Shown here: one piece after another, positions 12,416-25,100 of the stretch
Position numbering within the stretch: the first letter of the stretch is position 1
Layout: each line of letters begins with the position of its first letter
Assembly: GCA_001661515.1 (NCBI GenBank)
Contig: LUVW01000017.1
Coordinates: forward strand, 372,001 to 436,000
Reading direction: 5' to 3'
From: Capniomyces stellatus
Lineage: Eukaryota; Kickxellomycota; Harpellomycetes; Harpellales; Legeriomycetaceae
DNA length: 64,000 nucleotides
Position numbers and translations under genes: made by a program
The notes under the pieces: model-generated
What the model was told of the DNA's origin: nothing
What the model saw: the letters and a program-made list of their open reading frames with translations, nothing else
Database searches by the model: none

Positions 12416-13446
12416 GATAGCACCAATCTCCCTGAACCAATAACCATTGGGCACGGGCTATATAATTGGTCGAAGGGGTGTTGGCTAGTAAAGTCGTTTA
12501 TCACATCAAAATAGCAGTGATTTATATTATTTTTTTAATATTGCATGTTTTGTTGTGTTGATTCTGTTGCCAATAGGTAAAATAAATAAGTAAAATACAT
12601 CAGGTGCAAACTTTATCATTAAGTGAATGATAAATGTCAACGGCCAAAAATGGCATTAGGCGTCAAAAATAACATCAAACATCAAGTTTAGCTTTATTAA
12701 AGTCCAAGTCCAAAGTCAGAGTTAAAGATGAAACACATTGTCGTGTAAAATTAACATGGTTTTGGGAATGACGAAGCTTTTTATAAATAATGCACTAAAT
12801 TCTTGCGTATCAAGTGCTAAAATAAAACATTGCCTTATATTTTTATTGGATAGTGCTGAAAGCTAATTAGATAATTATCTAAATCCTCGATAACTTATTT
12901 TTCTAGTGGGAGTTTCAAGAAGCCTTTATTATTCAATTTCAATTTATTTAATACTACTCTACCAGACTTAATTTTGATTCATTTGTAAACTCAACAGTAA
13001 ACAACAGACCCAATAATATAGTAGGACAAATCAGCGGCTAAACTGAACCCTAACTCACCTCCCAATTTTTCTACCTGCAAATTACGCATAATGTTTTTTT
13101 TAACAATAATAAAACCTGCTGAAAGGCAGTATCAAAAACAAAAAAAAAAAAATTCAAGAGCCAAACGTATAAATACCAGCATGGCCCTCCCTCCATCAAG
13201 TTTAGTTGAAAAAAAGGGGGAAAAAAACATATATTCTTCTAAATAAGAAAAAAAAGCCAACAAGCTTTACTAGGATAAATTTCAGAAATACAGAGCACTT
13301 TAGTAAGTATTGTGTTTTAAATACACCAAGGTGTTACATTCCTAGAAAACAAATTGCAAAAGAACAAAGAAAGTAAAGCCAATAACTGAACTAAATTAAA
13401 CAAAGGTATACACATTGCTATTAATTAGAAAAACAAGAGGGAAAAA

Positions 13447-14849
13447 ATGGCCAACCTTTTAGACATACACGTTTCTAGCAAGGTCGCTATGGAGCTAGAT
13501 TCAGAATACGGAGCACACAAGTAACAAAAAAAACTTCTAATTTTTAGTGATTGAAATTCAACGAATAGAGTATTGTGCAAATGTGTGCTGATACTTGAAC
13601 AAACGTAGTTATAACAAGTACCATCACTGTCGTCGTTTACAAAAATAGCTACCATCCTCTTCCAGTGGTAATAAGCAAAGGTGAAGGGGTCCATGTTTGG
13701 GACCCAGAGGGCAAGAAATACTACGATTTCCTGTCGGCTTACTCTGCTGTGAATCAAGGCCATTGCCACCCAAAGATTGTCCAAGCAATGATAGACCAGG
13801 CAAAGACGCTTACTCTGTCATCCCGTGCGTTCTATAATGACAGACTGGGACAATACGCAAAGTACATCACAGAACTATTTGGGTTTGAAATGGTGCTGCC
13901 AACTAACTCTGGAGCTGAGGCGGTAGAGACGGCTATCAAGATTGCACGTAGATGGGCTTATGACATTAAAGGGGTGCCTGAAAATAAAGCCATCATTCTT
14001 GCAGCACAAGGGAACTTCCATGGCCGTACAGTTGGGATCATCTCCATGTCTACTGACGATGAGTCTAGACGAAGGTTTGGCCCATTCCTTCCATTGGTAG
14101 GATCAGCATGTCCGTCAGGAAGAGACTTCATCAGGTTCAACAACACAGATGACCTTGAAAAGGTTTTAAGCTCCCACGGGAAAAACGTAGCTGCATTCTT
14201 GGTTGAACCTATCCAAGGAGAGGCTGGAATCATGGTTCCGGATGATGGCTATATGAAAAAGTGCTATGAAATCTGCAAAAAATACAACGTTCTTCTTATT
14301 GCCGATGAAATCCAAACTGGCTTGGCTAGAACCGGGTACATGCTGGCTTGTGAACACGATGGAGTTCGCCCAGACATGGTACTTTTGGGCAAAGCCCTTT
14401 CAGGAGGTGTGCACCCAGTCTCGGCTGTTTTGGCTGACAAGAGCGTAATGCTTACAATCAAGCCTGGAGAACATGGCTCCACATATGGTGGAAGTCCAAT
14501 CGCTTGTGCTACCGCTATTGCTGCGCTCAGCGTCATTATTGACGAGAACCTCTGTGAAAAGTCCAGAGTTATGGGTGATAGATTGCGCGCAGGACTCAAC
14601 AAAATTAATTCCGAGGTCATTAAGGAGATTAGAGGCCGTGGATTGCTAAACGCTATCGAAGTCAACCCTTCTAAATGCAATGGAAAGACTGCATGGGATC
14701 TATGCCTGTTGTTGCGTGATAACGGACTCTTGTGCAAACCAACTCACGACAACATAATCAGACTGGCCCCGCCACTTGTCATTACAGAAGAGCAGATTGA
14801 TGAGTGTGTCGATATAATCTCCAAATGCGTGGCCGAATTTGGGTCTTAG
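13447..14849 (+). CDS. CAR2: Ornithine aminotransferase (PLP-dependent), 2 exons
   Basis: Transfers the delta-amino group of ornithine to 2-oxoglutarate, giving glutamate-semialdehyde; arginine catabolism. Exons 13447..13520 and 13649..14849; the 128-nt intron splits the codon for Asn25 in the motif YGAHNYHPLPVV. Product 424 aa, usual for the family. Class III aminotransferase features: [71 protein letters not shown], and the PLP-binding Lys273 in LLGKALSGG. No obvious mitochondrial presequence, matching the cytosolic fungal enzyme. Codon use is more GC-rich than its neighbours, which suggests high expression. Confidence 0.97.
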
Positions 14850-15362
14850 TTCTACAGAATGTCACTATTATCAATTTATTTATTTTTATATTTTCAGCAA
14901 TCACCAATAAACACTGGCTAGAAAGCTACCAGAGTACAATGGGTTTACACCACCTTTGTTGTTGATAAGAGTTGTGATATATGCCATTTTATTCATTCTG
15001 TTGGTCAAGTATGTAAACGTAAAAGCTTACCAATCTCTCTGGGCGTTATCTTTGCTTTACTAAAATGCATTCATATGAACGGAGCATCATATCTTATTTA
15101 TAGAGACCAAATTGTATTTTCGTTTAGCGATGTTGACTTTTGTTTATTGGTATGTTTTTTATTAAAAGAATTTATTTTGTATAGCTTTATTGGTGTTTTT
15201 TATTATTGCGGTTAAATATCAGTGTTTTATAAAGTAAACAAAGCACTGCAACCACAAACATAAAAATGTAATAAAAAAATACAGACCCGACATGTATATA
15301 CATGGTTTTGTGACCAAACCAAGAAAAGCTACGTAAAATTTATAAAAACTTATAAACAGATC
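14850..15362. other. Convergent 3' spacer
   Basis: Lies between the stop codons of two converging genes. AT-rich, no coding frame; presumably holds both polyadenylation regions. Confidence 0.5.
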
Positions 15363-16250
15363 TCATACAAGATCGTAATAAATCCTGTTGGCTGTGGCTC
15401 GAACCTGCCATATTTGAAAAGTACATCCTAAAATAGCTATCAGAATCACAAATACAGCTTCAAGCGATGTTTGTCGAGATATATGGTAGTACGCATCGCT
15501 ATACGCCTTGGATACCGCCAATGAATGTACAATCCAACCGCTCCTGACAAAACAATCAATTCCCGCCATAAACATGTAGGATCCTATAACTGGACAAATC
15601 ACTGGCTCGATGATAAAGGGGTTGACTAGAGCTGAAAATATACCTATCGCAACAAACAATAGTATAAACGATACATTGGCCCCACTGCTGGAGAATAGCC
15701 CATCGTCGCTAAGCGACCATAGAAAAAACGAGAAGCAAACCCCTGAAAATGCACCCTTTGTCGCTAAAGATAAATGATAACCAATGTGTCTGTACTTGAA
15801 AATCGACAGAGACGCTGAAACTATGTACCCACAGAGCATCGAAACGACCATGTATAAATTGATCCGCACCACGCTATCATAGTGAGGTTGTCTTATACGA
15901 ACACAGAGGTAAAACACCAGCAAAACTACAATATAAATTACATTCCAGGCATTCGTGTTTAAACCAATATACAAACTAATTCACCCTTTGGAATTATAAA
16001 ATATCACCAAGCAGGCTATACATTTACCCATATTGTACAAAACAAACCATCAAAAATAAAACACACAGCTTATATAGCAATAAACAAGTATGCTTACAGT
16101 AAAAAACCCAATTCGTTGAGAATATAGTGATTCGGGAATGTCTGTATGATAGAAAAACCATAAACAAACCATAAATTATAAACAACACGCCCAAAAATCC
16201 TGCACGAACGGATAAATTTTCAACCACAAGCCCATTTCTCCAAAGATTCA
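15363..16250 (-). CDS. TM198/TM7S3-like multi-span membrane protein (5' exon unresolved)
   Basis: Exons 16250..16028 and 15975..15363; the join across the 52-nt intron gives VQYGLYIGL in frame. 277 codons are visible. At least seven hydrophobic segments: GFLGVLFIIYGLFMVFLSY, a second after RITIFS, WNVIYIVVLLVFYLCV, a segment in MVVSMLCGYIVSA, VSFILLFVAIGIFSAL, PVICPVIGSYMFMAGI and a final AVFVILIAILGCTF. The order and the 'GLF..FLSYR..R.TIF' entry resemble the TM198-like domain (PF13886), whose function is poorly known. The exon begins after a TAG acceptor and has no in-frame ATG, so a short upstream exon, perhaps a signal sequence, must exist; I could not place it. Confidence 0.6.
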
Positions 16251-17385
16251 CTATTTGTTAAAAACACCATTTTCAATAAAAGGCACTACTACTGTTTCCC
16301 TGCTATGCGCAGTGGCAATTTATTATTGATTAAGCAGGCGACCAGCCAACAATTTATGTATCGAATATATAGTGATGTACATGCAAATATATAAACAAAC
16401 TTGACAGTTGCAAAACTGATTTACTTTTCCGCCTTGTTGTTTATGTTGATAAAGAATGCTTGACTCCGATTGTACGTGTTTATGCTAGTGTATTCTGTGT
16501 ATGAGCTGTCTAATTTTATACTCTGTTAATGTGTGATGCTTAATTCTATTCTGATAGTTCTTTTTCAATTTTAAAGGTAGTGATAAAGTTAAACTGTATA
16601 ATACTGGGGTTCGTGTTTTTTCGTGTTTTGTTGAAGTGTATTTTTCGGTTTTAAGCTGGTGGTATTTCACTCGCTGTACTATCCTTTCGTCTCACTATTG
16701 TTACTTTGAAACAATTTACGATTTTTTCTTCTCTAAATTTCCCGAGTTGTATAATTCGTAACAAATCAGCATTTTCGCGCAAAGTGCGTAGTTTAAAAAA
16801 AATACTGACCAATAACAACACCCTATGAATTACCTTTTCTCACTGAAGGAAAAAAAAAAATACCATTCGGCAAAATATATTTGTGTTGTGAATCCAGTTG
16901 ATATTTTTTAAAGCATTTATTTCCACCATGACTTAGTGTTGAATACACCGAGCATGTACCATGATTGAAAGTGACCAAGCTGGCTAGACCTTGGCAATGT
17001 CATGTCCGCAAATGCGTACCATAGCTAGGCAAAACCAGCTTCTATAATGCACGCTACAATAAACACAATATACTCTTGTGCGCTTGGTAGCAAGCGGTAT
17101 GGCTATACCAGTTTACCCAGAGTTCAGGGTGTGAAGTAAAATATGGAGTAAACGGAGTAAAGTCTCCTTTAAAAAAGTGCAAACACCAACATAAAGGCGG
17201 CGTGGTTCAGAGTTGTGAAGCATTATTTATATACCAACCAAAAAGCGTATCACAAACTATAAAAGAAACAATATAGTTCACTAAAGCTACATAAAATATA
17301 AACCGGTGCTTATAAGAAAATATACTGTAAAAAATCACAAAGTTTATTCCTAAACCCTCTGCATGGGTAAGAAAAAATGGATAGA
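16251..17385. other. Spacer upstream of the TM198-like gene
   Basis: Must hold the missing first exon and promoter of the TM198-like gene and the 3' end region of VPS55. No other coding signal seen. Confidence 0.4.
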
Positions 17386-18078
17386 TTAGTACTCAATGTC
17401 TTGTCTAGAGAATTTCTTAGAGTATACCATCATCGTAGCATAAATCAAAAATCCGCCCGATATGCTCATTATCATTGCAAATGATTCTATCTTTCCTACA
17501 TGCAAAAGGACCAATGGCAACGCTACCGGTTTATCAGAGAATAACGTATGTTTAGAGCTTGGTATGTCACAAAGGTAATGAAATTCAGTGTCGGTAGAAC
17601 ACTGGTTTGAGGTTAGGTGCAAATAATTTTGAAGCAATTCCAAAATATCACTTACATATAGCTGAAACCAATACCACAGAAGTTATAAATCTACCCACAT
17701 CTGCTACAGATCTATAGTAGAATGTTTTTTACCAGTAAATCATTAGATGTAACCTATACTTGTTCTTTGGAATATACTATATTTGTATCTATTTTATGAT
17801 GTTGTAATATAAATAAAAACTTACGATGTCGCATCATCTAAAACATCGTTTGTTCTATACTTTCCAAATACAGCGTTTGGCAGGGGTGCAAAGCAGAATA
17901 GTAGCACTGAAATGAAGGGCAACCAATTTCTAGAAAGCAATTTCACGTCAGTGTTAGTTGTTTGGCAAATGATTACATTTAAAGCAATACTGGATTGTAT
18001 AATTATTACCCATAAAGTGCACATGACAGTATAGAAAGCAGAAACCCTGCTGCAAGAGACACTGATAGTGAAGCTATC
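17386..18078 (-). CDS. VPS55: Vps55/LEPROT family endosomal membrane protein (5' end unresolved)
   Basis: Small four-helix membrane protein that acts with Vps68 in late endosome to vacuole transport. Coding exons 18078..18010, 17929..17825, 17711..17656, 17522..17386. They read through the Vps55 core: GFLLSILSCALYGNWLPF, then FCFAPLPNAVFG, then DVGRFITSVVLVSAISLPLVLLH across two junctions, then ISGGFLIYATMMVYS, and end RQDIEY. Conserved family blocks ILSCALYxNWLP, APLPN and GRFxTxxxxVSxxxLPxVL are all present. The first exon is not settled: an ATG-containing piece at 18343..18325 followed by GTAATT is a candidate, but its phase does not match the 18078 acceptor without one more exon, and the best donor between them (near 18200) has a stop upstream in frame. 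Confidence 0.85.
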
Positions 18079-19172
18079 CTGTATTTGTATTTTCAAGCAG
18101 AAATAATTATCAAAAAGCATTCTTTTTAAATTCTATCCTCACAATTCGCTTAATATTAGCTACCGCACTCGTGTATTATATATTATCGATGCGTCTTACC
18201 CTATTTTATTTATGGAGTCCGTTTCAGAAACATTTCAGTACAAGAACGGCAGTTAAGAAGATCTTTAAACCTTTTGGAGAAAATACAATATACAATATAC
18301 AATATACATTAAAATTAAAATTACCTTGGTACGGACTTGACATGGTTTAATTCAAATGTGTTTAAGGTAGCCCTTTGTCTGAAAATAGAGCGGCAGAAAA
18401 AAAATCAGGATAGTAATACAAGGCCAAAACTAGCTCAATTAAATCAAATGTAAATATACCTTGGATAGCGGGTATGTAAAAGCTGGGTTATGTTTATAAA
18501 ATAAATATATCTCGCTTTACACTGTCTAAACGAACTTTATATTTCTGATTGTTCCAAAGCCTTCAAACCTAGGCAAAACATTTTTTGCTTACATAAAATC
18601 CAGCAAATCACTGGTTTGTAGCACACAAACTCAAACATGACCAAACTTCATTCTAGCTTAAGTGTTTAGCTAATTTTTCTCACTTTAGTCTACGTATTAA
18701 TCATGCCAAATTTAGCCCCCTAATGTGCAATTCAATTCAAGCCCGTTGCTACCGTTGGCCAAAACCATCAACATTTTTACAAAATCCATTTGTGAAAGGA
18801 GAAAAGATTACCCACAGCTCTCCAAGCCAGGTTCAGAAAAACACCATTGGCAACTATGACCAACATGGTTAAACCTCCCTGAATTTAGGCAGCCCACCAA
18901 ATCGTCATACCATTGAGCAGATTACCTAGTACAAGCCAGACCAATTAGGTGGCTTTTTAATCTTTGTAGAAAAAACATCCTCGAAAAAGATAGAAAAAAA
19001 AACCTTGCTAATGAACTTTCGCTGTTACAATAATCCAAACAAATCGAAAACACGACTTTCTTTATTGAATTTACGATTTTTTCTTGTTCTCTAAAAAAAA
19101 ATAAAAAATCACAATAGGCAAATTTAGCGAAAAAGATTCTAGAAAGCTAAAAAAAACAAGAGATATCATAAA
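18079..19172. other. Divergent promoter region between VPS55 and ELP6
   Basis: Holds the unresolved first exon(s) of VPS55 (candidate ATG at 18343) and the promoter of the plus-strand ELP6-like gene. Otherwise AT-rich without coding signal. Confidence 0.45.
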
Positions 19173-20631
19173 ATGGCGTATGAAACGTTATCTGCAGCCG
19201 TTGGGTGGAGCGATGGCCTTCCAGGATCTGGATCAACTGTACTAATAACCGACAATCTCAAATCAGATTCAAGCTTTTTGCTGCTACAGATTTTGACTGA
19301 AGGCCTTCGTGAGCAAAAAAGTGTAAATGTTTTGAATGGGGGCACTAGATACGAAACGACATGCGAAAGGATCATTCTAATAAGCTTTTGTCAGATTCTG
19401 CAGCATTATAATCGAGTATTAAGAAAAATGGCAAGTACTATCTTGATAAAAGTTGTTTTTTGTATCTTTGAATTGGCTTTAGATTTCAAGTTGATTTTTG
19501 AAGAGATCGCACTAGAATCGTAAAAAAGGGAAAAACAAAAGTAGAAACTCGTATTAACAATGCGAGCAGTGTGATACAGGCTACATGTTTGAAGTGAAGG
19601 GACCTGTTTTGATTTAAAGCTGATAAAGATAACAAAGTGTATAAATGCATTCCGTACTGTGCGTTTTGATGCTTGATTTACAGGCCTAATATTTGATCTA
19701 TCAACTTATAATCCTATTTATTACAACTTCATAAATATTCGACTTTTGACAATAGGGTCTAAAAGTGGATACATTACGGGAAGAAGGGAAATTGGTATTT
19801 ATAGATGGTTTAACCGAGCTTAGTGCTATGAGCCAGCTTAAAAAACGCCATTCCGAAGATTCTGGTAATACTGAAGCTCGGCTAAAACCGGACGATGTTC
19901 TGAAAAACGTGTCAGAAATGGACATATTTGAAGCCGTTGGCTATCTATCTAAAAGCGTGGCCAGGTTCCTACCCAATGCTGACAGCTCTGCTATATCTCC
20001 AAAGAAAAAAATAGGTGTTTTAATCCACGGAATATCGGCATTGACAGAAGTTGGATGCAGCGGGAATATGATTAGGATGTATGTTGATACTTTGAAGAAT
20101 ATGATTGAAAAGGTTGGTGAATTGAACTTTTTAGTTATGATCTAGTCTATGAGTGATGCTTAAATCCAGCTCAACAACACGTCACTATACCTACCAAGTT
20201 TTATGTTTAATGGGACTTATAGGTCGGCGGTTTTTTAGTGATCCAGTCAAATTCAGACCCTGAGATTATTAACGAGTCTGACCCTGAGGATGATTATGTC
20301 AATGCGGTTGTCGGTCTGCATTACAGAAGCGAGTTAGTTCTACAGGTTGAGCCTCTAATTAGCGGCTACTCGACTGACGTCACGGGACAGGTACTTTATA
20401 AAGCACAATCATACCTTGTTTATAGCCTATCTCTTGTTGAATTAGGGGGGGGGGGGTATTAGCATTTCCCAGTGGCTTTGAATTCGTTTTTTTTCGCTTG
20501 AATTGTAGATTACCATCGCATGCAAACCTCACTATAAAAGTACGACTCTAGGGCCACCTGTTTTGCACTATAAAACCTACGACACCAAAACATTATTTTT
20601 TGCCCCTGGCCAACAGCGAGTTGTGTTATAG
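19173..20631 (+). CDS. ELP6: Elongator complex subunit Elp6-like, 4 exons with a GC-AG intron
   Basis: Elp6 is one of three RecA-fold subunits (Elp4-6) of Elongator, which modifies wobble uridines of tRNAs. Exons 19173..19430, 19756..20112, 20223..20390, 20509..20631; 906 nt, 301 aa. Supporting features: an N-terminal STVLITDNLKSDSSFLLLQIL strand/helix, then ILQHYNRVLRKMG followed by LREEGKLVFIDGL (the 'HY..V..K.G...RG.L.FIDGL' pattern), a short GVLIHGISAL segment and a C-terminal LHYKTYDTKTLFFAPG. No Walker A motif, as expected for Elp6. Intron 1 begins GCAAGT instead of GT; reading it this way joins KM to GL and restores the conserved block. Intron 3 carries a run of 12 G. Elp6 is a divergent family, so another RecA-fold protein is possible. 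Confidence 0.7.
20445..20456. repeat. Poly-G tract (12 G) in ELP6 intron 3
   Basis: Twelve consecutive G on the sense strand between donor at 20391 and acceptor at 20508. Confidence 0.95.
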
Positions 20632-21146
20632 ATTTACCCAATTTCACATTGGTCGCTATTAATACTGTTATTTTTTTACTACTCTACGTTACGACATTAA
20701 GCAAAAAAAATACATCCTCAACTATACCAACTATAAGTATGTGTGATGGATCTAGCATGCTCTCTTTGAAAATTGGTGCATATTTTGATCTACGTGTGTA
20801 TATTTTAAAGCAGATCTTATTATCTTGATAATGACACAAATCGTTCAAATAGTATAAATGACATGAACTAGTTGGTAACTAATCGACTTTATTCAAACTA
20901 GTCAATTATTTTAATAACATCTTGGCAATGTATATCGTTGAAGTTTTAAGAACCTGGCTACTGGTTATTCTTTCTATTTATTTTTGTTTTGGTTGTTTCT
21001 AACACAGCTATCTACAAAAACTGTGAAAGCGTAAATACTTTCCTAGTCTATTTGAAATTTATTCTCGGTTTATATATCTAGTTAAATTTGTACGAGCTTC
21101 CAAAGGAGTATGAGTTTGTGCGCCTGTCCCGTCCAGTCTACATATG
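20632..21146. other. Convergent 3' spacer
   Basis: Between the stops of ELP6 (+) and the coiled-coil gene (-). Nothing recognised. Confidence 0.5.
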
Positions 21147-22150
21147 TTACAGAATGAGTACAGTTATTGTTATTAGCAGCAGGGTTTTTTTTATTATTGT
21201 ATACAACCAAACACCACATTGTCTTAATAACATTAAACTAACCGGAGGTTGTTTGTAGCCGTATGAGCTTCTTTTGGAAATTCTTAGGCCTGAAAAACTT
21301 GATTGTTTAATAGAGTCCAGTCTTGATGTAGCATTTTTAGAGCTTGACAGGTATATCGGGCTATGTTTGGTTATATCTTCAGGGTGCAATACCAGGTCGT
21401 CGGTTTTCATTGATAGTTTTTGTCTAAGCTCGATTAGCTCTTTGATATAAATCATAGCTTGGAGCTGAGATGACACCACTAACAACACGCATGTTTATAT
21501 AAACATAAATTCAGTACCGTTGTATCAAATTTAATTCATTGTATTCGTTTCAACTATCAGCGCCAAAAAAAAATAAAGATTATTACCCAGCATATTATAA
21601 ATATATTCTTACGTTCCTTTTCAAGCTCGCTTTGTCTTGATCGATGATAGTTAAGCTCAGACTTCAACGATTCGTTTATCAAAGATGTGTATGAAATTTT
21701 ATCGCTATCAGTGGATCTTTTAATGGAGTATGGTAACGTAAATGTAATGTGGGTTATTATAGTGGGCTTTTTTGCACCCATATATCACCGTGTTACTATA
21801 GCGATACAATTGTACAAAGTGGAAATCTGAAATTAAGCATAAAAGTGAGTTTATGATGAAGATGTTTTTACTTTTGAGTTAGAGGTTGGTACTTTAAATC
21901 CATATCAATGCTTCTTTTGGCGCTATTAACCATTCTCTCGTGTTCATGTTCAATGATGTTTTCTAGGTCGTTTTTCTCTCTTTTCAACTATTCAAGTTAT
22001 ATTTTCAATGTTTAAAGTTAGTTTCGGCACATCACTCAGATAGGAAACTCGAAACCCAAAGTATTTTAAAATCACCTTTCCAACTTCAAGCTGCAGCTGT
22101 TCGATTTGCCTACTGCTGTCTGTAGCAATATCTGTGTGTGTGTTATCCAT
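21147..22150 (-). CDS. Unrecognised coiled-coil protein, 4 exons
   Basis: Proposed exons 22150..22076, 21987..21893, 21716..21613, 21478..21147; 606 nt, 201 aa, all joins in frame. Starts MDNTHTDIATDSSRQIEQL. Heptad-like charged helices fill residues ~14-45 (IEQLQLEVGKLKREKNDLENII) and ~70-115 (SLKSELNYHRSRQSELEKE, then SSQLQAMIYIKELIELRQKL). The tail is Ser/Lys-rich (LDSIKQSSFSGLRISKRSS). The last ~25 codons become hydrophobic and AT-rich after a CCG|GTTAGT that could be a donor, so the true 3' end may be another exon downstream. I do not recognise a family; the layout suits a scaffold or cytoskeletal adaptor, but that is a guess. Confidence 0.55.
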
Positions 22151-25100
22151 ACTATCTTGACTGTCCGGTCTGTTTGATTAAAGTACAAAGCTTGGTGTTG
22201 TAATTTTACTTGGTGGCGGTATATAAGTAAAAAACAAGTAGTGCCTAAGCAAAGGCAAAAGTAAAGTAGCCGTAAAGCGGTTTATACAATGGCCAAACTG
22301 AATTTTATCGGCTATAATAATATGGGTTGTAAAGCCAAGTTATCAACCCATTACTACTAGGCATCAATTTTATACAACCTGACAAGAAAACGCTCTTTCA
22401 ACTGCGCATATATAGCGATCAGCTTGGTTTGCTTTGAGCTCCTTGTTATAAAATGTGGCCCTGGGAACATATCTAGTGTCCAGGGTGCGTCAGTTGCTTA
22501 ACCAATAAAAATACACGGCTGTATTCCAACAGAACCGAGAGAGACACAAAAAACATCAGCTTGGGTACATTTAGCTGTTTTAAAGTCTAGGTAGAGAATA
22601 AAGATAAGTCGATTCTATAGAAACGCGCAATCCCAGCAGTATTGCTTTGTTATATCTAGCTCGTAATAGTAAAAAAGGAGCTACCATTCTGAAAGCTTGA
22701 CTTTTCATTTGACAATAACGAACATATGATGTGTAGCAAGAGTGTTTATTTGCCAGAACGGCCTATAAAATAGCCAATTTCATGAGTGTTGCTGTTGTCG
22801 CTTTATTACATTGTAAATACTTTGGAAAGTTGCTCATACTTTTTGAGCTTTATTTATAATAATCTCGCTAAGTTATCTTTTTCGCATTCTCTATTCTCTA
22901 TTCCCTATTCCTTATTCCCTATTCCCTATTCCTTAACATTTTTATTTTCATTGTTATGGTCATTGTCGTTGATTCTCATTTCTCAGATTATTTTATTTTC
23001 CCATTCCATTAGATACCAATCAGAGCTGAGGTTGGATTAATATTTACGTTCTAATTGGAATGAGAACAAGTATTTCAATGTATATCTTTTGTTTTGCTTG
23101 ATTATTTCAACGATTTTAGCAAAAGCCTTCAAGAAGCATGGCATTAAATCAAGAAATGACTCAAGTATAAGTTCACTCGCTTTTAGACATGATTATAAAA
23201 GTCAATTGAAAATCCAAGGTCACGTTCACCAAAGGAATATTCATAGACAAAGACTATTTTGCAAAGTGAATTTATTACAGCTGTTGGTTAAAAAGCACAA
23301 AGAAAAAAAAGATACGGAGCCAAGTCATATTAATTTCCAGTTTCAAGTTAGTCTAAAGCGTTGACTCGCCATGACTATCTAGTGCTAGCTTTGAAGCGCA
23401 CAGTTTTATATTAGCTCATTTTCAGGCCTTAAACACGAAAGGCAAAATATGTATTTAAGCATTTTTCTTGAGTTGATAAGCAGCTGCCACCTTGTAGAAG
23501 TCCACATATTTCTGCCAGCTGGAGAGGGGGAGGGATGTAAGCTTGAAGTTGTTTCAGCGAACCTGTTTATTTACAAATAGTGATGGCCACATACACAATA
23601 AGAATCACCATCGATATACCACAAACCATTGTGAATGGGCTAGTTTTTTTTTTGCATTTTTTTTAATGAACTAGGGATATATTACGTTAACCGTCTGAAT
23701 CTTGTATTGGTGGTTGATATAAAGATGAATTAACAATTTGGGAAATGGGGGTCAGCTAATTCAGTTTTAATCTTAGACTTACCTAAGCTGGGTTTTATTG
23801 TTGATTTTGTAGCAAGTGTAAGGCAACGAAAAACCCGGACCCAGAAAAATTGCTCTTTAAATCATGCGATTTACGCGTAAAATAATTCAAAAAAAAAAAA
23901 AAAAAAAATTAAATTTGAGCTTGTAAAAAATATTCCTGAAAAAACAGTTCTAAAACCGATTACAGTTATTGCCAAGTTTTACAATAAAATGTAACTGTAA
24001 TGGCTTTGAATATTAAATAGCGATCACAAATAAAGGAGCGTTAAATGTATACTGAACCTGCTTTTAACTGTTATGTTTATTCACGTATTTCGGTTTAATT
24101 ATACGACATCCTTTCTCCCAAGTTGCTATTGTGTAAATTCATCTACTCTGTAATGTCCAATTGTATATAGTGCTTGCAAAACTGCTTTAAACGATATAAA
24201 AATACTGCTTTAAACGTGTGTATATTCAACAGTTTGTTCAAAATAATACTTGGGCTTTTTTAAACGGAAACTAGAGTATCAAATATGCTAAATACATAGA
24301 TGCTTCTTATAAGTTTAGGGCTGGGAGGCATACCTAGGTATTTTGGTTTATACCACTTACTAGCTTGTTTTGCATATGGGTGTGCCTGGTTGTAAGAACA
24401 TTCGAGTAGTGTGGCCAGTTACAACTTTATTTCCCGTGGATATAGACATTAGTGCAATTCGTACATCCAAGTATGGCATTTAGTATAAACCACATCGGTT
24501 TGTTTTTAAAGTCCAGACAAACTCCACCAAATTCAATGATTCTGGTCTGCTGTTTAGTAAATGTTAAGTAACAGCCAATGGGCAGCCTTTAAGCTCTTTG
24601 TGAAATGTAATGCAATAATTTACAATAGATAATTTTCTTGCTAAATGCGGGATAAAAAGAAAAGATATTAAAGAGCAATTAGTTTACCAATGGAATAAAA
24701 AGAGCAGTTGAAAAGTATTAGAGGGAAATAAATAGGTGATTCAAACGCGAAGGATGAATTTGGAAGTAATTTACGATTGGAATTTTATTCGCGATTTAGA
24801 TTTTACACTTATATTTAGATCTGAGAATTATACGCATTTGGCAAGAATGTAGTTTAAAGTAGCTGTGAATCAAAGCTTTTTACCACTCATAATCCAATAT
24901 AAAAAAAACAGTACCTTTCACTGTGATGGCAGAAAAGTCAAGTTGAAGGCAGTGGAGCTGCGGTAAGCTAAATAGGAATTTCTCTTTTTTATATTGGAAT
25001 TGAATATAAGAGTTTCCGTCTTGTCAATAAACAGCTATATTTCAGATATTTAATTGTGCAGCTTGTTTTTCGCCTATTTTGTGATAGATTGCTTGGGCTT

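Larger units (their letters stand above)
10444..13446. other. 3 kb intergenic region, possible decayed coding relics
   Basis: No complete gene. It lies between the 5' ends of the divergent GTP cyclohydrolase (-) and ornithine aminotransferase (+) genes, so both promoters are here. Less AT-extreme patches at ~10930-11160, 11290-11640 and 12240-12415 give protein-like frames broken by stops (listed separately). A GAGTTT repeat lies at 11918-11940. The rest is AT-rich with poly-A/T runs. Confidence 0.5.

Noticed and set aside
13958..14737. Minus-strand frames of up to 157 aa
   Set aside because: Mirror of ornithine aminotransferase codons; no domain.
15975..16108. A 29-nt intron inside the TM198-like first exon (GTAAGC...TATAAG)
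   Set aside because: Far below normal intron size and breaks frame; reading through and splicing at 16027 keeps both hydrophobicity and frame.
23089..23364. 91-aa plus-strand frame as a gene
   Set aside because: No family, weak start context and no supporting splice structure; composition close to the AT-rich background.
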